A program made the translations under genes and the position numbers. The notes below the pieces were generated by a model. The model was not told where the DNA came from. It did no database searches and saw nothing but the letters and a program-made list of their open reading frames with translations. A stretch of DNA of 64,000 nucleotides, from contig JBITNC010000001.1 in NCBI GenBank assembly GCA_050084985.1, positions 128,960,001-129,024,000 on the forward strand, given 5' to 3'. This document shows, in pieces, positions 22,300 to 34,597 of the stretch (the first letter of the stretch is position 1; every line of letters begins with the position of its first letter). The stretch is from Nageia nagi. Taxonomy: Eukaryota; Pinophyta.

Positions 22300-23481
22300 A
22301 AGGAGTTATTGTGTACCAAGATTGTGAGGGATCTCCATTCGCTTTGCTATAGTCATATTGATGCTCCCTCTAGGTTTTCCTCTCTTAGTGATATTGCACA
22401 ATTCTTGGTTGAAGATGATGTTTATTATGAGTGGTTTGGCATTCTCAAAATATACTGTATGGGCCTCATTGTAGCTTACCATCATATAGTAATTTTGGTA
22501 ATTACTTCTTTCTCAGGATCTTACATGCATTTGTTCTATGACCTTTGAGTTTTTGATACTCATATAATTTTGATTCATTATACCAAGTTAATTTATTTTC
22601 ATGAGGACTTAACTCTTTCTTCTGATCAGGTTTGATAAGTCTTTTTTGTAAATAGTCCTTGAACATAACTATAGGATCCAAAGGTAACCTATTATTCTTC
22701 CTAACAATTTTCTTTACTTGGCTCTTTTCTTATTATTTGGAAGGAGGTTCATCTATGGCATGGACTTCCTTATCTTCCTTTTTTCGATATCTACTTCCCT
22801 TAGTTTCTTGGATAGGGTTTACATATTTCAAGTCACTCGTATCAACTAAGCACTTCTATTTTTAGGTAAGATCATGTAGTCTAGGGCTATGAATTTTAGT
22901 TTAAGGTGGATATTATGGAAAAACATGGATGTGGCATGGGATTCAGATAAAGGTTTAGGAATCATGCTTCATATTTTTTGAAATCTTTGGACAAATTTAT
23001 CAAATCACTTACTGGGACCTTGGATGGCACTAACTAGATTCAAGACTATCATTTATCTAGGAGCATGATATTTGAAATGTATATAAAATTATGAGATAAT
23101 TTGTACATATCAATTAATATAATTAGTGGGTAAAGAGAAGTACCAATTGAGTGTATCACCTCTAAATATAGTAAGGAAATATTTGGCCATCAAATTATCA
23201 TTCATGCCAAATTTCAACTAAAATTTCATTTCAAAAGCCTTGATATGTGCCATAGGATCTCCCTCATCATTACATATATAAAAAATAGGTTCTACTTATA
23301 TATTAGGTGACCTAGGATTGTGAATATAATTACATAATGTATTTGAATTCCTAATCATGGGTGTAGCACCTTCAAAGGATTGATTATTTCCCTCAATGTT
23401 AGAGGCTTCACTTCCTTCATCATTTTCATATAGCATCTTCTTGAGATTAGATTTGGTGGCCTCATCATAGCTATTAACCAT
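22300..23481 (-). pseudogene. gag of element 1
   Basis: A likely start codon lies at 23481 with MVNSYDEATKSNLKKMLYEN. A retrotransposon gag domain follows at about 22880-23250, readable as MAHIKAFEMKF, LMAKYFLTIFRG and LNWYFSLP. A zinc-knuckle relic at about 22519-22572 reads YEYQKLKGHRTNAC, where the first Cys is Tyr. Numerous stops. The gag N-terminus is about 130 bases from the primer site, a normal spacing. Confidence 0.82.
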
Positions 23482-23595
23482 GGTAAGAAACTAAGAAGGT
23501 TCCATTTATAAAATACTTAAAATGCAAGATCAATCCTATGCATAACCCTAGGGTTTTGGTGCAACTACTAAAGGATAAAGTGATGTATTGAAGAG

Positions 23596-23610
23596 AAGTT
23601 GGGTTCACCA
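23596..23610 (-). other. Primer binding site of element 1
   Basis: On the minus strand TGGTGAACCCAACTT begins two bases inside the 5' LTR. The same TGGTGAACCCAA core follows the 5' LTRs of elements 2 and 3. It ends in the TGG expected for pairing with a tRNA CCA end; I cannot name the tRNA. Confidence 0.75.
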
Positions 23611-23612
23611 AT

Positions 23613-24339
23613 TATTATAACTAAAATAATAACTATTTTAGTTATTTATAGAATAATTCAATTAGTCAACTAAATAAAATAACATAAAAATTGATGACAT
23701 GAAAGATGAAATATATCAACTTGACCTTAACCTATCAAAATTGGATTAACAAAATATACAAACCTATACTTTACTTGTGATGATGAATGGAGGTGAGATT
23801 CAATCGAGAGAGGATGAAAGACTAGCTTTCCCAAAATATGAAGCCATCGATATGGACTTAACCTAGTGATGGTGCCAAAAACCCAATGAAAATTCTTGTC
23901 TACCTTTCCATAATGTCTCACCTTCAAGCTTGATATCATCATTCCACCTTCAATGCATAGAATCTTGATCAAAAAGGGATGAAAGGTCATAGGAATGTAG
24001 AGCTCAAAGTATAACAAAATATAGAGATGATAGGTGGCATTTAGAAACATCAATGAAGATTGACATAATAATATTTACACCTATAAAGAATTTAGAATTA
24101 TGTCATGGCATTTCATATCTTTGATCATTCATAACTATTCCACCGTTATAGGCAATAGGTCTAGTGCTAAGGCTCCTCCTTAGGCTTATTATGACGCTGA
24201 GGTGACCTGTTACCACAAAATATAAAGGGAGATGAGAGTGCACATGGAAAATAACATTTATTTAATAAATTAACTAAACCATTTCAAATATCTAAAAAGG
24301 TATTTTAATTAAATCAAAATTCCTTTTTAGGTATTAACA
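23613..24339 (-). repeat. 5' LTR of element 1
   Basis: Pairs with 6954-7683. The outer end reads TATTAACA in plus orientation, followed at once by the TATAA duplication. The inner end has lost the terminal TG (TATTATAAC in place of TGTTATAAC). Confidence 0.9.
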
Positions 24340-24344
24340 TATAA
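24340..24344. repeat. Target-site duplication of element 1, right copy
   Basis: TATAA, identical to 6949-6953. Confidence 0.9.
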
Positions 24345-26475
24345 CATTAATAGACACTAACTCAATATCCATCCATGAATCCATGAAGTGCATACAAATG
24401 CATACATAATAATTTAAGCACATACATTAACAAATGGTTGAATAAAGATCAAATATTTTATAATAATATTCCAATAGTAGTCTTAATAACATTGTAAATG
24501 AAAAACACTTAAATGTCCAACCCTTATTACATTTATTTTCCTTCTATTTGTAGGTGAAATTGCATAGTAATAATTAACTAATTTTAAAATTTTACTATTG
24601 ATAATGGTTGTTAGTCAATTAGATAAAAGCTAATATTTAAAGAAAACTAAAACTAATGGTTGTAGAAATTATCCAAAATACTAAAGTGTCCCCTTCATGG
24701 AACATGTATGGTTTAGCTCATTTGGTTATCATCTCTTACTACTCATATCCTTTAACTTCCATTTCAATAGTCATTATTATTGCAACTTCTTCTTTTGTAC
24801 TTGAGGCTTCTTTGGGAATGTTTTTGAGTGATATTTTTGTACACTTGGGCCTTTTCATATCATATTCAGGTTTAACTTTGGCTTTTTCTTCCTTTTGGAT
24901 GTTAAACTTAGAGTTATTGACATCATTATCTTCATCTCTATATAATTAGTTCAAAACTAGCTATTGATGCATTGTTGATATTATCACTTTAGTTTACTGG
25001 CTATTTGAGCTCATGCATATCATTTCCACTTTCATGTTGTTGTTCCATATCCTCACTTGGTATTGTTGATTTCATTTCCTTCTAATCCCCAAAATTAGTT
25101 CAAAATCAACATTCAAAATTTTGGATAATGTCACTTCATTCTTACATAGTACATCTTCACTATTTCACTTAATTGGCATCAATATGGTGGGTGTTTATGT
25201 TATGATAGGGATTCCCCTAAGGGTTATGTTATTTCCTTAAATGATGACATCCTTTGCTTTGAATGACATCATTCATTGCATTACTCCAAAATTAACACAT
25301 TTTGGAGGCTCTAGTGTCAATACCTTAGAATATATTGGAAGTAGTCATTTTTCTTTGTATCATTCATCGATATTCTTTCCATTAAATATTTACATCAACT
25401 CCCCTATACCCCCAAACTTAAATCTTTTGAAATCTCACTTTCTGTATTCTCTAATAACTCTTCTTATTGATGTTATCACTTGAAATTACTTAAGTTTTTC
25501 CCTTTTTTCTTATGTTTAAAATTTAGTTAAGCCCCAAAAAGATTTCTATTATATAACTTGTAAAATGTTAACTACTTATACTTTCAAAACACAAATGATG
25601 TCCTATTCTAATATACACATATACATAACCTGAAATAAATTATTAAACATATCTTGCAAAGCATCTCATTCCCTAAAATATCAAATTCAAAAAAATAGTT
25701 TGAAACAAATTAAGATGGAAATTATAAGTTAATAACAAATAAGCATGTACCTATGATTTATTTACTCTCTAGCCACTTTAAAGTTTCAAACTTTTAAGCA
25801 TTGTTGCAAATTTTGAAAATTGCATATTTTGTAACAGATAAAGAAATTAACCAATGCTAAAAGAAAGATATCTATAGAAGAATAAATACTAAAAACCAAT
25901 TTTTCCCTATCCATATACCAAACCATGATGGAAGATATGTCTCCATATGCATACTATTTTTTCCCAATAAAAATTAAAAATTTATATCTAGTAATTAAAT
26001 GAGAGGCAAAGAAACTTAAACATTAATAAACTATATCAAATGCATTCAATGTTGACAAAAAAAATGAGGTCAAATACATTCAAGAATAGCATTACCAAAT
26101 AACTTATCAATTTTTACTAATCAATCACAACACTAACACTATGAACACCAAGCTTGTGACCTTGTGTTGATTGCCATGTTGTTGCAACCTATGTTGATCT
26201 CATTGAGTGTAATGTTTCAATACATGAACACTCACATCTCTTGTAACTTAATAGTTGTTGTTAAACAAACTATGACCTTTTCTTTGCACTTTAATACCTT
26301 GAAAATCATGATCAATTATGATAATATAGAAAATATACCAACAACAAATATTACTTGAATAAACAAGAAGCATGTTGTCATTTATCTCATTCAAAAGGCT
26401 AAGCTAGATGAAGGATGAAAATAACCAAGTATAAGGATAGCACTACTTGGAGTCTAAGTAGGATTTTTGAGTTCT
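24345..26475. other. Unassigned DNA between elements 1 and 3
   Basis: Before element 1 inserted, this joined 5580-6948. No domain is recognisable. One minus-strand stretch at about 24745-24945 stays open for some 65 codons and is Lys/Glu-rich (for example SKFNIQKEEKAKVKPEY), which looks like a relic of a real disordered protein. I cannot identify it. The plus-strand open frames 24656-24949 and 25241-25483 are its shadows or chance. Confidence 0.4.
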
Positions 26476-27125
26476 TGTATAGGCCCCTTGTAGATGATTA
26501 AAAATGATTTATTATTTATTTAATAAATTATATTTAAACTTCTTAAATGAATTCATGTAATATTACATATTGCAATATAAAGTTAATATTACAATGCAAT
26601 GCCATATGTTATATTAAATGCTATATTATTTATCATGGTTCATATTTTAAACTATCTTGAATACAACAAATTTTATATTATTACTAGAGGTTAGCATTCA
26701 CTCCTTTTTATGTCCTTATAGGTTATATATGCAAGTGGAATAGGTATACCTCCATAGATTGAGACTCTTTGATATGATAATAACTCTGATAGGTGGTTGT
26801 CAGCTACAATCTTCATCAAATCATGATGTATTTAGAAGCCACTTATCATGATAATTTGTTATACTCTAAGCTCTAAACTTTCTATCTTTGGCATACAACA
26901 TAATTTGGCATATCCATTATAGTCAATAGTATGCTTCTTCTACTGAACATGCATCTCCTAGATCAAGGGTTCTAGATTTTGATGGTCAAGTAATTGATTC
27001 AAGCAAAACAAAATTCAATATGAGCTTGCCACAAGTCCAATCCCCAATCCTCCAAATATTCATTTCTACTAATTGTTAAGGATTGTACACACACTTCATA
27101 TCACATTCACATGTTTCATGTATAA
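26476..27125 (+). repeat. 5' LTR of element 3, first part
   Basis: Starts TGTATAGGCC. Its middle (about 26820-26890) matches the reverse complement of the element 1 LTR: TATTTAGAAGCCACTTATCA with TTTGTTATAC and GAGCT-like words. It is interrupted by element 2 and resumes at 35391. Joined, it measures about 750 bases, like the LTRs of elements 1 and 2. Confidence 0.65.
27121..27125. repeat. Target-site duplication of element 2, left copy
   Basis: TATAA before the LTR at 27126, matched by TATAA at 35386-35390. Confidence 0.92.
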
Positions 27126-27914
27126 TGTTTACAAATAAAAGTGTATTTGAGAATGCAAATAAATGAATATCTATAGTCCCGAAAGATGCATATATCTATT
27201 TGTAAATTTTGAGCTAACAAAGAATAATTTATAACAAAACAATTTGATATAGATAATAATGAATAATTGGAATCAAAATGGCATTACCAAATAAGATTAA
27301 ATTTGTGTACTTACCTCATGGAACATACTTGATATTGATGAACAGAAGATAGTTATGAAGCCTCAATAACTAATGAAGTCTACACCCAAAGTCATAGAGT
27401 AAGTTGATCCAAAAATAGGGTCATGGATGGTCTATTTCATGCTTAAAAGGAGTGTTGACAATCTACTTTCATCTACAGGGGAGCATCAATGGTCTTTGTT
27501 AGACTGTAGTCTATTTTGAACTGACTCTATGCCTTCATATGGACTCTTAATGGTCTCAATTTGATACTTAGATAAACTTGGAATTGTTAGGATGCTTGCA
27601 TAAGAAAGTACACAAACCACAACCTTGAATGGTAGTGATAAGAGACACATAAAAGATTGCCATCATCAAGACCAGATATGGGATTATGTATCTCCTTAAC
27701 ATGGACTTACTATTAGATCCTTATTTATATAAATAATAATATGACCTACTCCTTAGGTCGACATGTACCTACATAAACAAGAATATAGTAAGTTGATGAT
27801 ATATATTGATCATATGCAAAATAACATTAATATTATTGAAATAGATATATAAATGCAGGCATATATTTCCTAATATACTAAATTAAATGCATAAATTAAT
27901 TTTAGGTGATAATA
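27126..27914 (-). repeat. 3' LTR of element 2
   Basis: Plus reading starts TGTTTACAAATAAAAGTG and ends AGGTGATAATA; the right copy ends AGGTGATAACA, so the terminal CA has mutated here. Aligns over its whole length with 34598-35385. Confidence 0.93.
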
Positions 27915-27930
27915 GAAGCCCCACTTTGGA
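27915..27930 (-). other. Polypurine tract of element 2
   Basis: On the minus strand CCAAAGTGGGGCTTC precedes the LTR. A G-rich purine run with two late pyrimidines; the expected position. Confidence 0.6.
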
Positions 27931-28332
27931 TGAGAAATTAAAAATCACTTGGTGCATTGAAATTTTTCATTCAAATTATAACCAAAATGTCATAGCAATC
28001 AAATCCTGATATGTATCAATACATATAATACCAACACTAATCAATCTATTTTGATATTTAAATATGATAAAGATATAAAAAATATAAGCAATCTTATTGA
28101 CAAAAGGTATGAGTTTAATAAAACCCCCTCATATTGCATCCATCATGTTGCTCCTAGTTGATGTTGATATGCTCCATGAGCTCTAATGATAACCTACAAA
28201 AGAAAGAGTTCTAGGGTCCATAGCCATCTACTAATAGGTAATTGATGAAAATTACCCATATTTTTTATATATTTTTGATATGTGGAGTACAACCATGTCA
28301 TGTAATTGATAGTTCTATCCATTGATCTTATG

Positions 28333-28585
28333 GAAGCTGAACTTCCTGTCAAGAGGCATAATGATAAAACTAGGAGCTGAAACTTTGCCAAGAGGCATAT
28401 TGAAATGAGTATGAGAGTTGAAACTCTACACCAAGAGGTATATAATGAGAAGTGGAGATAAAAATCTTACAAGAGGCATGAAACTATGATGATGATATGA
28501 GAGCTGAAACTCTACCTAGAGGCATGCAAATCTTATGATCTAGGAGCTAAAACTCTGCATCAAGGAGTATCTAATGATCTTTGTT
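28333..28585. repeat. Six-copy tandem repeat of 40-45 bases in the element 2 3' region
   Basis: Units begin near 28333, 28373, 28413, 28454, 28499 and 28543. Each reads about GAGCTGAAACTCTACC(A)AGAGGCAT plus a variable tail. Tandem repeats between integrase and 3' LTR are known in Tat-lineage elements. Not coding: period varies and stops occur. Confidence 0.85.
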
Positions 28586-28789
28586 TTTGCTATTTTTGAC
28601 TATACAATAGGACCATGGATAGTACTTTCCTACTAAAATTAGTGTTGGCACTCCTCTTATGATACTAAAATGACCTTTTATTTTGGATTTTATGCCATCT
28701 ATTCCATGCTTATTCCTGTAGTAACATTTTTATGGAAATAGATGCACAGGATGACCCATAAGTCACCTAGATGTGATACTTCTTTAGGT

Positions 28790-29800
28790 GCCTAGCATTG
28801 ATGGGATTTTTGAGAACCTCCCCACCAATTTAGACAATGTATATGCACCTCTACCAAATACCTTTGTGATTATGTATGGACCAACCCAATTTGGTTCAAA
28901 CTTTCCTTTAAGTTCATCTTTTGCTGAAGTGTTAGAAACATTCTCTTAGAGAACCATATCCCTAACCTCAAATGCTTTGGGAACCATTTTCTTTACATAA
29001 ACCCTCTTTATTCTTTTCTGATATTTTTTGATATGATCTAGTTCATTAATTATTTTCCCATCTAATGCCTCTAGCTAATTTAACCTTGCTTCCCATTGTT
29101 GTGGTCCCTTCATGATATATTTGAGTGCAACTCTCAAAGAAGGGATCTCAATTTCAAGTGGAATGATTGCTTCATCACCATACACAAGTTAGTATGGAGT
29201 AGCACCTATTTTTGTTCTTTCACTTATTCTATATACTCATAACCCATATGGTAATTGATCATGCCAATCCCTAGCATTCTTTTTGATAGTTTTTGTCAAT
29301 ATCTGCTTGATTGTTTTATTTGTTGCTTTAGCTTGTCCATTCCCTTGAGCAAAGTAAACTGAAGAAAATATTTGTTCAACCTTTATATTTTTACAAAATT
29401 ATTTGATATATTTTTCTATAAAATTCAAACCATTATCCATGATCAAATTGATGACATGTTTTTGTATAGCTATTTTCAACTTAACCCATTTAGTTTAGTA
29501 TTCAATGGAAACCAAGATAAATTTGTGCCCCTCACTAGATGGAGGATTGATAACACCCATGAAATCCAACATTGAGAAAGGCCATGGTGATGTAACATAG
29601 TTTAAATCTTGAATAGGTGTTAATTCTAAGTGTGCATGCTTTTGACATTGCTCGCACTTCTTGACATGCTCATAACAATCATGTTCCATGGTGGGCCATT
29701 AATAACCCATCCTAATTGACTTTCCATAAACTGATCTTCCATTGAAATGACCTCCACATGCACCTCCATGAGCATGCTCTAATGCTATTTCAATCTCCTC
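28790..29800 (-). pseudogene. Integrase of element 2
   Basis: The zinc-binding end at 29600-29690 reads YEHVKKCEQCQKHAHLEL. The core starts SMLDFMGVINPPSSEGHKF and continues in other frames to about 29250. The C-terminal part at 28800-29100 includes VYGDEAIIPLEIEIPSLR-like text and the late block FEPNWVGPYII and GAYTL. The core frames are shifted at least twice. No chromodomain is visible after the C-terminal block, consistent with a non-chromovirus. Confidence 0.88.
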
Positions 29801-29895
29801 ATTATGAAGACATCTCAAAAAATACCATTAAATGATCTTTTATAAAGTATATCACCAATGATGACATATTTCATAGTAAGCCTTTTTAATCTAAT

Positions 29896-30500
29896 CTATT
29901 CTCTCTTATCAAGTGTGGCATCAATAACGTTATCCCTTAAATATTTTAATATGTGTTGGTACCAAGGACTTACCTCATAATCAACCTTTTGAGCAACACA
30001 TACCATTTTTAGGTCCTCCTCAGCAATTGATGGAGTTCCCAAGTTATTGATAGTGAAAGTAGTCTCCCTAATTTCTATATCAATTGGTATAAGTGAAGCT
30101 ACACTTGCCATTGTATCAACTAACTTGTTATTATTCCTTGTAATTTCTTCTAATTGATACTCTTCAAAGCAAACAAGGAGTTTTGCAGAAATAACTTTAT
30201 ATGGAATAAACTTCTCATCCTTAGTGTTATAGATCTCATTAACTTGATTCACTATCAGCTATGAATCCCCATAAATATGCAAATGCTTAATACCAATCTC
30301 TATAGCTGCTTTTAATCCTAATATGAGAGCCTCATATTATGTCATATTATTAGTAAATTCAAATTATAGTTTGTACAATATAGTAATAACATCATTTTGA
30401 AGCGATATCAATGTTATTCTTGCTCCTGAACCTTGCATACACTATGATCCATCAAAATACATTTTCCAATTATCTAACACCTCTAAAAGAGGAATGTTAG
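29896..30500 (-). pseudogene. Second (archaeal-type) RNase H of element 2
   Basis: Minus-strand words in order: a D.S-type start near 30440, then YEALILGLKAAIEIGIKHL, IYGDS and LIVNQVNEIYNTKDEKF, then TRNNNKLVDTMASVASL. The E, D and late N..xD positions of the fold are visible. The open frame 29896-30252 covers the last part and the linker into integrase. Position between RNase H and integrase is the Tat arrangement. Confidence 0.88.
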
Positions 30501-30559
30501 ATTCCTATTTTCTTTAGAATAAGATTTTAGGTGGTTCTCTTTTGTACATTCTATGATTT

Positions 30560-31960
30560 ATACCAAAGTGCATTCATCTTAAAATTCTTCTTTGAGTTTT
30601 GTACTATCTTTCATGGTAAACTCTGCAACAAAATCTATGACTACCTACCCTTTAACTAACTTTTATTTCACAAAATTGAGGTCAAACTCCTAAAATAACA
30701 TGATCCATTTTATTGGCCTTCCATTAAGGCATGGTTTTGACATTACATATCTTAATGGGTCTACCTTAGTAAGTACACGTGTTATGCTATTGATCATATA
30801 ATGCCTTAACCTTTCAATAGCAAATACTATACATTGACATAACTTCTCAATGGGTGTGTACCTGGTTTCATATTCTTTCAATGTTCTACTAATAAAATAG
30901 ACTACTCTCTCTTTACCATCTTCTTCTTTCTTTGCCAACATTACTCCAAATGCATGTTTTGTAGCTAAGACATAGAGCTAAAGAGGTTCTCCATGCCTAT
31001 ATGGAGCCAATACCGATGGATGTAGTAAATAATCTTTTATTTTATCAAACGCTTCTTGATAAATTAATCTTCTAATAGCTTGAATCTTACCTTGAAGGCT
31101 TCTGAATTACTTAAGATTCATAGGAGAATACATTTCTATGATGACTTTAATTTTCTTTGGATCCACTTCAACTCCTCTCTTAGAGATAATGTGCCCCAAG
31201 AGTTTTCCTGATGATACCCCAAATACACATTTTTGAGGCTTAATTCTTAACTTTTACTTCTCCATCATTTCAAATGCTTCTTTTACATCCTTGAAATGAT
31301 CTTCTTTATTCTTTGATTTTATCAAGATATCATCTACATAGACCTTTAGTATTTTATGAATAAAGTCATGAAACATGGCTATCATTGCTCTTTAATATGT
31401 GGCCCTTGCATTCTTAAGACTAAATGGCATTACCTTATTGCAAATGTTGCCCTAAGGATTCATAAAGGCTATTTTATGCAGATCACTTTCCTTGATTTTG
31501 ATCTGATTATATCCTAAAAATCCATCCATAAATGATAACATCTCATAACCTGCCAAACTGTCAATGATCATATCTATGTTGGGTAGTGGGAAGTCATCTT
31601 TTGAACATGATTTATTGAGATATCTAAAATAATTACATACTCTAATTTCACCTATAGGTTTCTTTACTAAAACTACATTGGCCATCCATTATGAATAATC
31701 AATGGGTCCAATAAAACTAGCTTTCAATAGTTTCTCAATTTCCTTCTTGACTAGTAAAGAAATCTAAAAATGTATCTTTCTCAATTTTTGCTTTATAGAA
31801 ACTACTCCTTTCTTAACAACCAAGTTATGTACTACAAAATTTTTATCTAATCTAGGCATATGTTTATATGACCATGCAAATAATTTAGAATAATCATGAA
31901 AGGATTGAATCAACTCATTTTGTAAAGGTTCCTCAAGGAGCTTACCCATTTTTAATAATT
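30560..31960 (-). pseudogene. Reverse transcriptase and RNase H of element 2
   Basis: 31764-31949 is the pre-RT part (LFAWSYKHMPRLDKNF). RT proper at 31452-31685 has VLVKKPIGEIRVCNYF, SYMDG-like MLSFMDGFLGYNQIKI, and the catalytic VYVDDIL near 31330-31350. RNase H at 30690-30941 reads ERVVYFISRTLKEYETRYTP and LRHYM. YVDD is intact while frames change at least three times. Confidence 0.93.
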
Positions 31961-32550
31961 ATGGTGTCTCTTGAGAACCAATGTTGACCTCCTTTATCTC
32001 TTCATTTAACCAAGTCATGTTTGATTCTAATGGTATTGGAAATGGTAACTCTCCAATCTCTTCAATTTTATTCTCCATAGATACACCAAAGCAAGCATGT
32101 ATATCTAGATAATGTTTGTGAATCCTCTTTTCATGCCTAGCTAGATATTCAATTCTAGCACCCATAGATTCTAAAAAAGCATCATCATTCTCAAATAATT
32201 CTATAGCATGTATTGCATATTCATCAGCTATTTCACATTCAATAACAAATCAATTTTAATCATATCTTACCCATTCATCTTCTTGCATTAATAAACGAAC
32301 AACTAACCTGAACATTGTGACCATCTCCATGATATAGGATGATGCAATATTTGTTTTCCTCCATGATTTCTTCTAAAGAGGGACATTGATGGTATTTATG
32401 GATCCTAAAGGAGCATGAGTGGTCCTTTTCCTAAGCCTCCTACCATCCATTCAAGTCTTTCTTTGGACTGATGTTATTGACATCTGTGATGGTATACAAA
32501 CCAAACCCAACATCTTTGATGTTAATTCTCTATAATGCATTTCTATAAAT
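31959..32550 (-). pseudogene. Protease to RT linker of element 2
   Basis: The frame 31959-32165 is open (ARIEYLARHEKRIHKHYLDI and following) and joins the pre-RT part with a short gap. It is the normal spacer segment of this polyprotein type; no catalytic motif is expected. Confidence 0.6.
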
Positions 32551-32559
32551 CTGATCATT

Positions 32560-33060
32560 CTTAGCAAGGATAGCCTCATCTTTTACATCATATATAAAAA
32601 ACCTCTCAGGGAGAAGATAATTGCACTACTTAGCTATCTGCTCATTAACTTCTACCTTGTAAACATTTCCTTTAGAACAAAACTTGAAACATCTATGTAA
32701 AGTTGATGCTACTCCTTCCATTTCATCTATCCAAGGTCTTCCAAGAATGAAATTAAAAGAAGGTTTTCCATATATAATGTAGAAAAGGGTCTAAAGTACT
32801 TTATTTCCCACTTTGATTAGAAGTGTGATGATTCTTGCACATTTCTTTGGAACACCATCAAACCCCTTAACTCTCATGGTAGTCTCTTCTCTTAGAGGTA
32901 ATAAATCTAGATCAAACTATGAAAGCAAGTGAGTGGTGGTAATATTCAAAGCTACCCCACCATCTATCAATGATCTCTTAACTGTATTACCAAAGATATT
33001 TGCTTCAATAAATAATGGTGGATGTAACTAGGTTACATCCTTGCTAGGCCTTTCACTAGG
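32560..33060 (-). pseudogene. Aspartic protease of element 2
   Basis: On the minus strand SLIDGGVALNI lies at about 32940-32985, matching the Tat-type protease motif LIDGGSALNI, followed by FNFILGRPWID, the usual C-terminal block. Frame is open over most of the domain. Would cleave the polyprotein if expressed. Confidence 0.85.
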
Positions 33061-33156
33061 ATGAAAAGTAATAATATCCCCTTTACTCCAATATTTTTGC
33101 CTTTTTGCAAAAGTAGTGATTGAAATATTCCTATCTGTTTGACTATTCTTGAAAAT

Positions 33157-34420
33157 CTAATTCATTATTTCTCTATGGGGTTCTAAAATTTGAAGTAATT
33201 CAAACAAATTAACCTTAGCTTGTGTATTTTTGAGTTGCTTAATGAGGTCAAAACTTCTTGGGTCTTTAGGGAGCTCTTTTTCATATGTGACAGGATTTGT
33301 TGTTACTCTTGATCTTCCTCTTGTAAGTGTTGCACACACTTCTTCATGAAAAATTACATTGACATGCTACTCTTCCTCTATATCTTTAACTTTAGTAGGA
33401 CACACATAGAACCCATCCTCTATAAGCCTTTATATTTTGTTTCTTAGGCCTCCACATCCATTAGTGGCATGCCCCTTGGTTTGATGATATTCACAATATC
33501 TATCTTCCTTGTACCATGCTAGCCTCTTTTCTAACTCATCTTCCTCTTGCTTAAGTAAATATTGTAATAGTCCCTTTGCCATTAGATCTTTAAATATGAA
33601 CCTAGGAGGTATATGAAACTTTATGAATTTTATTTCTTTCTTTTCATCTAATTTTTCTACTACATGAACAGATTTATCTTTCTTTGGTGATTGTGTTTGC
33701 TTATCTTTAGCCCTAGGTTTATCATCATCTTGATATTTCACAAGCCCTAATTTCATAAGGACTTTTTCTTTTTCCAATAGTTTATATGTCAAATTAGAAA
33801 ATGCTAGATGTGTATAATCAATGACATAAGATTGTAAGGATAATATGATAGCATCTTTGAAGATATTATTTACATCTTTTTCTATGAGCTTAGTTTTGAT
33901 TTATTGCCATGTCTTCTTGAATTGTACAACAAACTTTTCAAGATTTTCATTACTGCCTTACCTCATAGCACATAGATATGAAACCATGACTTCATGCTTG
34001 ATGTTATGCTTATACTATTCTAGAAATAAGTTTCTTAATTCTCAAAATGATGTAACTGACCTTTTAGGTAGAGAATAGAACCATTTATGAGCCTCTCCTT
34101 CCAAACTATGAGGAAAGAACTTCGCTTGCAATCTCAAATCCACACTAATTTTTTAGTTCACACTCATATTTAAATCCTTGCAAATGTCTCCTAAGATCTC
34201 CTTCCCTACTAAACTTACAAAACTTGGGATCTTTATAATCTAGTGGAGGCATGCATAAATGGATCTCATCACGTAAAGGGCTACCAAACTCAATTGAATT
34301 ATCTGGCAAAATTGATCCTCTTGCTAGTTGATTAATCTATCTTTGCATACCCTCAATAGTAGCTTGAATGTTATCATTATTACTTCCATCATTATGATTA
34401 GCTTCTTCATTAGGTTCTTC
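33157..34420 (-). pseudogene. gag of element 2
   Basis: The N-terminal part at about 34190-34300 reads MPPLDYKDPKFCKF and REGDLRRHLQGFKYECE, typical of the retrotransposon gag domain. The open frame 33430-33792 ends in a zinc-binding motif YCEYHQTKGHATNGC. The frame 33157-33339 is the region between zinc finger and protease. Three frames are needed to cover it. Confidence 0.85.
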
Positions 34421-34577
34421 TAGTCATCATGCTAAATATCTCCCAAGAGCTCATCAAGATCTCTTCTTGAAAGACTTCACAAGAATACTCTTAATTGATC
34501 CATGTCTAAAACAACTCACAAAATCGCTTATTAGTCCTAACTCAAACCTTAGGTTTTTAGCACAACTACTTATGTTT

Positions 34578-34593
34578 CACATTGGGTTCACCA
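34578..34593 (-). other. Primer binding site of element 2
   Basis: On the minus strand TGGTGAACCCAATGTG starts four bases inside the LTR. Shares its 5' 12 bases with elements 1 and 3. Confidence 0.8.
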
Positions 34594-34597
34594 AAAA

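Larger units (their letters stand above)
6954..24339 (-). mobile_element. Element 1: complete Ty3/gypsy Tat-like retrotransposon, with a nested copia element
   Basis: Two LTRs of about 730 bases (6954-7683 and 23613-24339) bound the element, with a TATAA duplication outside. On the minus strand the order is primer site, gag, protease, RT, RNase H, second RNase H, integrase, purine tract. That second, archaeal-type RNase H between RNase H and integrase is the Tat-lineage arrangement. Every domain carries frameshifts and stops. The copia element 9979-18737 splits the second RNase H; removing it leaves an element of about 8.6 kb. LTRs are related to, but clearly diverged from, the LTR of element 3. 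Confidence 0.9.

Noticed and set aside
24656-25483. Two plus-strand open frames between elements 1 and 3
   Set aside because: Hydrophobic, unlike any known family; the opposite strand gives a better, Lys/Glu-rich reading for part of the interval.
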